Shown here: positions 61,314 through 64,000 of the stretch, one piece after another
Position numbering within the stretch: the stretch's first letter is position 1
Layout of the letters: each line of letters begins with the position of its first letter
Assembly: GCF_900167535.1 (NCBI RefSeq)
Contig: NZ_FUYE01000015.1
Coordinates: forward strand, 1-64,000
DNA from: Prosthecobacter debontii
GTDB taxonomy: Bacteria; Verrucomicrobiota; Verrucomicrobiia; Verrucomicrobiales; Verrucomicrobiaceae
Direction: 5' to 3'
DNA length: 64,000 bases
Position numbers and translations under genes: made by a program
Notes under the pieces: model-generated
Seen by the model: the letters and a program-made list of their open reading frames with translations, nothing else
Told to the model about the DNA's origin: nothing
Databases searched by the model: none

Positions 61314-61622
61314 ATGACAGAAGCGCAAATTGTGGAAAAGTACACCCGTGTCTTGAAGACCTCTTTAGGTCTCTGGATTCAGGCGATGGTTATCAAAAAC
61401 CCTCAATCGAACTCTCCGGAGATTACCTGGAAAGGCGTTGGCCGAATGCTACCGGTCCGCGCCTTGCCCGAGAATGTAGAAATCGCTCGTTATGCGGCCT
61501 TAAAGGATCGCAGGTTCTTTAAACAGTGCACCCATTGTGGTGAGGTGAGACCCCCATCTCTCATTCTGACAGGCGAAGTCTGTGCAGACTGTATGGGCAT
61601 GGATGTGCGCCTGGCTGCCTAG
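61314..61622 (+). CDS. small CxxC-CxxC zinc-finger protein
   Basis: The 102-residue product (ATG at 61314, MTEAQIVEKYTRVLK) has an N-terminal helical segment with a Trp/Gly middle part (SPEITWKGVGRMLPVRALPE) and a C-terminal zinc ribbon CTHCGEVRPPS...CADCMG with two CxxC knuckles. No membrane segment. I do not recognise a family. A sigma-54-like promoter immediately precedes it and a terminator hairpin follows the stop codon. It could be a regulatory or adapter protein. Confidence 0.65.
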   Translation: MTEAQIVEKYTRVLKTSLGLWIQAMVIKNPQSNSPEITWKGVGRMLPVRALPENVEIARYAALKDRRFFKQCTHCGEVRPPSLILTGEVCADCMGMDVRLAA

Positions 61623-61642
61623 CGTTTAGTTTATCTGAGATA

Positions 61643-61669
61643 CCTTCGGGGTTGATCAAGCCCCGAAGG
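61643..61669 (+). terminator. terminator of the zinc-finger gene
   Basis: CCTTCGGGG (61643-61651) pairs with CCCCGAAGG (61661-61669) over a 9-base loop, 20 bp after the stop codon. The following sequence is CATCTTTGTGT, a weak T-tract. Confidence 0.6.
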
Positions 61670-61718
61670 CATCTTTGTGTCTCACAAAGGAAAGGAAAGC
61701 GCGGTGCGGCGCAATAAA

Positions 61719-61748
61719 AAACCGCATCGCCCGAAGGTGATGCGGTTT
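61719..61748 (-). terminator. terminator of rplI
   Basis: AAACCGCATC (61719-61728) pairs with GATGCGGTTT (61739-61748) with a 10-base loop. On the minus strand it is followed by TTTATTGC directly after the stem's own T residues, giving a run of six T. It lies 27 bp downstream of rplI. Confidence 0.85.
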
Positions 61749-61775
61749 GGGTGGGGGATTTAAAAGTTAAAAGAA

Positions 61776-62279
61776 TTACGCCTCAGCGCCTTCTTCAGAA
61801 GCATCTGCTGCTTCGGCGTCAGACTCAGCGACGACGGTCACTTTCAGGAAGCAATTCACATCGCTGTGCAGCTTCACCGGAACTTCGAAAGTGCCAGTGC
61901 TCTTGATTGGCTTCTCGAGTTGGATGAGGTGACGATCCAGTTCAACCTTCGCAGCGCTTTCGGCGACAGCCTTAGCGATGTCCATGGTCGTGATGGAGCC
62001 GAAAGCCTTGCCGCCCTGACCAGTCTGAAGGGTCAGTTTCAGCTTCAGCTTCTTCAGTTTAGAAGCGGTCTTCTCAGCTTCCTGCAGTTCCTTAGCTTCA
62101 CGCTCAGCGCGCACGGCTTTCAGGTGGTTCAGGTTGCGGAGGTTGCCTGCGGTAGCCTCATAAGCCTTGCCCTGTGGGACGAGGAAATTGCGCGCAAAGC
62201 CGCGCTTCACTTGCACGACGTCCGCCTCGGCGCCGAGGTTTTTGATTTTCTCTTTCAGTATTACTTGAACGGTTGCCAT
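61776..62279 (-). CDS. rplI: 50S ribosomal protein L9
   Basis: The 167-residue protein begins ATVQVILKEKIKNLGAEADV and contains VKRGFARNFLVPQGKAYEAT, the conserved L9 N-domain, followed by a long helix and the C-domain (GKAFGSITTMDIAKAV). It is slightly longer than the usual 148-150 residues because of an acidic Ala/Glu-rich tail after about 150. A GGGAGG site 9 bases upstream supports the start. It is not beside rpsF or rpsR, its usual operon partners, in this window. Confidence 0.97.
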   Translation of the reverse strand: MATVQVILKEKIKNLGAEADVVQVKRGFARNFLVPQGKAYEATAGNLRNLNHLKAVRAEREAKELQEAEKTASKLKKLKLKLTLQTGQGGKAFGSITTMDIAKAVAESAAKVELDRHLIQLEKPIKSTGTFEVPVKLHSDVNCFLKVTVVAESDAEAADASEEGAEA

Positions 62280-62355
62280 AAAGTCGATCCTCCCAGGGAA
62301 AGGGGGGCGACTGTATATGCATGTGTCCCGCTGTCAAACGGTGGCTCAGAGTTTT

Positions 62356-63429
62356 TCACAATGATTCTCGTTTGATGAACTCCGGCATCACTTTGGAGTC
62401 CCCCTTCGTCCCGGGTTGGCGGACGAGGCGGAAGATGCGTTTGGCAAAGAGGCTGGCGCTCACACTGTAGCGTGCGATTTGCGGTGAGGTCTCGTCGAGA
62501 AAGGAGTCTTCATCCCGGCAGACAAGGGCCATGTCTTGAGGAATCCTCAAGCCACGCTGAAGTAGAGCGGTGCAGACCGTCAGGATGCAGGATGAGCGCG
62601 CAACCAGCAGTGCTTGCGGGCGCTGGCGAGAGTTGAGCAGGCGTTCCAGAGTTTTCATAAGTCCCTCCCGGCTGCCATCATGTCGCTGGATATAACCGCT
62701 CACACCACGTGATGCGGCACTGCGCAGACCTTCTTCAAAGCCCGCTTCGCTCGCCAAATCGCCGGCATAGTGGGGCTCCTGGATCAGCATACACACGCGT
62801 TGGTGGCCCCGGGCGGCCATCAGACCCACGGCGTGGCGGCACACCGCCCGGTAGTCACGGTCCACGGAGGGAAGATTCAGACTCGGGAAAACGGAGCCGA
62901 CGACGACACACGGGATCTGTCTCTGCTCAAACCACTGCTGCATGGCCTCGGTGCTGCGATAGAGCACCCAAGCAGTGGCTGGAACAGTGGTCGTCAGTGT
63001 TTGCAGCGCTCGAGCCGGATTTTTCCCGCCCGACCACGCCCGGCCTACATGCACTTGCAGTAAATGTCCTTCACTGGCGAGCTGGCTGCGTAGCTCATCC
63101 ACCCACAGTAAGGCAAAGGGCGGCATGGCGTGCAGAGGTTCTGGGCTGAGCAGGCCTACGGTGAGGGACTGTGCAGTGCTTTTATTCTGCGGACCGGCCT
63201 CCGCAGGCGTGCAAACCCGGGTCGGTTTGCCCTGTGAGATGGCCACGACACCTTCTGCAGCCAGAGCATTGAGGGCCGCGCGTAGGGTGGGGCGGCTGAT
63301 GTGCCACTCTTCACAGAGCCGCCGTTCTCCAGGCAGCTCATCCTGCCAGCGCCCTGCCGCAATCGCCTCTCGCAAGGCTCGGATGGTCTCGGAGACGAGG
63401 GAGGAACGCTGAGGGATGCTGAATGGCAT
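62356..63429 (-). CDS. GntR/LacI-type hybrid transcription regulator
   Basis: The 357-residue protein (ATG at 63429, MPFSIPQRSSLV) has an N-terminal GntR winged helix (about 5-70, with GERRLCEEWHISRPTLRAAL) joined to a periplasmic-binding-protein-like sugar-binding domain of LacI type (LTVGLLSPEPLHAMPPFALL, then CMLIQEPHYAGDLASEAGF). This combination is common in Verrucomicrobiota. It is divergent from the sulfatase gene with 162 bp between starts, so it probably represses or activates that locus in response to a sugar. It also precedes rplI by 76 bp on the same strand, presumably with a separate promoter. Confidence 0.88.
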   Translation of the reverse strand: MPFSIPQRSSLVSETIRALREAIAAGRWQDELPGERRLCEEWHISRPTLRAALNALAAEGVVAISQGKPTRVCTPAEAGPQNKSTAQSLTVGLLSPEPLHAMPPFALLWVDELRSQLASEGHLLQVHVGRAWSGGKNPARALQTLTTTVPATAWVLYRSTEAMQQWFEQRQIPCVVVGSVFPSLNLPSVDRDYRAVCRHAVGLMAARGHQRVCMLIQEPHYAGDLASEAGFEEGLRSAASRGVSGYIQRHDGSREGLMKTLERLLNSRQRPQALLVARSSCILTVCTALLQRGLRIPQDMALVCRDEDSFLDETSPQIARYSVSASLFAKRIFRLVRQPGTKGDSKVMPEFIKRESL

Positions 63430-63591
63430 GGCGGTAAGCGTATGTAACCAGTCCTGAGGCGCGGCGCGCAAGGTTTATCTCGGTAGACGGCATCCGGGTA
63501 TCTGTATTTTCCGGGGTCTCTAGATGAACTGACGATGCTTTTGATTGAAGGATCACTCGGCCGACTCCGTTCCCGATGGTCTGCCGACCTC

Positions 63592-64000
63592 ATGAAACTG
63601 TTTCTGACCCTTTTATTCTCGGGCTTGTTCTCCTTGGCCCTTCAGGCCGAGACGAAGCCGAATCTGGTGATCTTCCTCGCTGATGATGCGGGCTGGGGGG
63701 ACTACAGCCAAAATGGCAACACGATGGTTTCGACTCCGAACATCGATTCGATTGCTCAGGGCGGCGTGACTTTGGATCGCTTTTATGTCTGCCCCGTGTG
63801 CTCGCCGACTCGCGCGGAATTCCTCACAGGACGTTATCATCCACGGGGTGGGGTGCGTGGGGTTTCGACCGGCCAGGAGCGTCTGAACCTGGATGAAAAA
63901 ACCGTGGCCGATGCGTTCAAAGCTTCTGGTTATGCCACCGGAGCCTTTGGTAAATGGCACAATGGCAGCCAGTGGCCGTATCATCCCATGGCCCGTGGGT
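63592..64000 (+). CDS. sulfatase, N-terminal part (runs off the window)
   Basis: The first 136 residues show a signal peptide ([16 protein letters not shown]), the metal-binding [16 protein letters not shown] (Asp31/Asp32), and [16 protein letters not shown] at 67-82 with the formylglycine consensus C70-S-P-T-R. It is a type I sulfatase that removes sulfate from a glycan or small molecule outside the cytoplasm. Cys70 must be converted by a formylglycine-generating enzyme, which is not in the window. The gene continues past the end of the window. Confidence 0.95.
   Translation, partial: MKLFLTLLFSGLFSLALQAETKPNLVIFLADDAGWGDYSQNGNTMVSTPNIDSIAQGGVTLDRFYVCPVCSPTRAEFLTGRYHPRGGVRGVSTGQERLNLDEKTVADAFKASGYATGAFGKWHNGSQWPYHPMARG

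Overview
The window looks like a chromosomal segment of a Verrucomicrobiota bacterium, most likely of the Prosthecobacter/Verrucomicrobium group. This is inferred from gene content only. The pointers are a very large PEP-CTERM protein of beta-strand repeats, a CAAX-protease-related membrane protein of the type found with PEP-CTERM systems, DUF1080 and formylglycine-sulfatase genes, a GntR/LacI-type hybrid regulator beside a sulfatase, lpxI and lpxD (a Gram-negative outer membrane), and a gliding-type ABC/GldG/DUF4340 module. Very few starts have a Shine-Dalgarno sequence; patatin, lpxD and rplI are the clear exceptions.

Layout. Positions 1-3226 are accessory DNA: the 5' part of an IS110-family transposase, its non-coding left end (possible bridge RNA, 34-bp perfect palindrome), and a NACHT NTPase gene cut off exactly where the IS-side sequence begins (about 990). 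3227-12606 holds the PEP-CTERM protein, an acyltransferase-like membrane protein, and a minus-strand iron-type ABC importer operon (binding protein, fused permease, a 58-residue membrane peptide, a Dabb protein) with no ATPase. 12607-20449 is one long minus-strand lipid-degradation operon read in the order patatin lipase, acyl-CoA ligase-like enzyme, thiolase, FadJ-type multifunctional enzyme, acyl-CoA dehydrogenase. 20583-32119 contains ribF, an EEP nuclease/phosphatase, tatA, the GldA/GldF/GldG/DUF4340-like operon, a class V aminotransferase, a zinc-ribbon membrane protein coupled to lpxI, and a Sel1-repeat protein ending at a strong terminator.

32210-55229 begins with tRNA-Ala(GGC) and ends with tRNA-Val(CAC). 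Between them lie a DEAD-box helicase (motif II DEVD), the CAAX-type protease, an MFS carrier, a MauE/DoxX protein, a serine hydrolase, an aminotransferase with its Lrp-type regulator, a UbiA-like protein, a glycosyltransferase, a lipoprotein hydrolase, an ArsC-like protein, a secreted trypsin-fold protein, a DUF1080 protein, a secreted protein with a caspase-like His/Cys arrangement, bioB, lpxD, a large VWA membrane protein, an RNase Z-like hydrolase and a VOC protein. 55339-64000 holds an S10-type carboxypeptidase, an SDR oxidoreductase, a compact unit of an unknown protein + roadblock-like protein + ammonium transporter, a small zinc-finger protein, rplI, and a regulator divergent from a sulfatase that runs off the window.

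The most distinctive signal is around amtB. Two near-consensus sigma-54 (-24/-12) promoter sequences flank it: one directly before the unknown/roadblock/amtB unit (58546-58560), the other directly before the small zinc-finger gene (61272-61287). With no glnK beside amtB, a nitrogen-responsive unit using a roadblock-type protein is a testable hypothesis.
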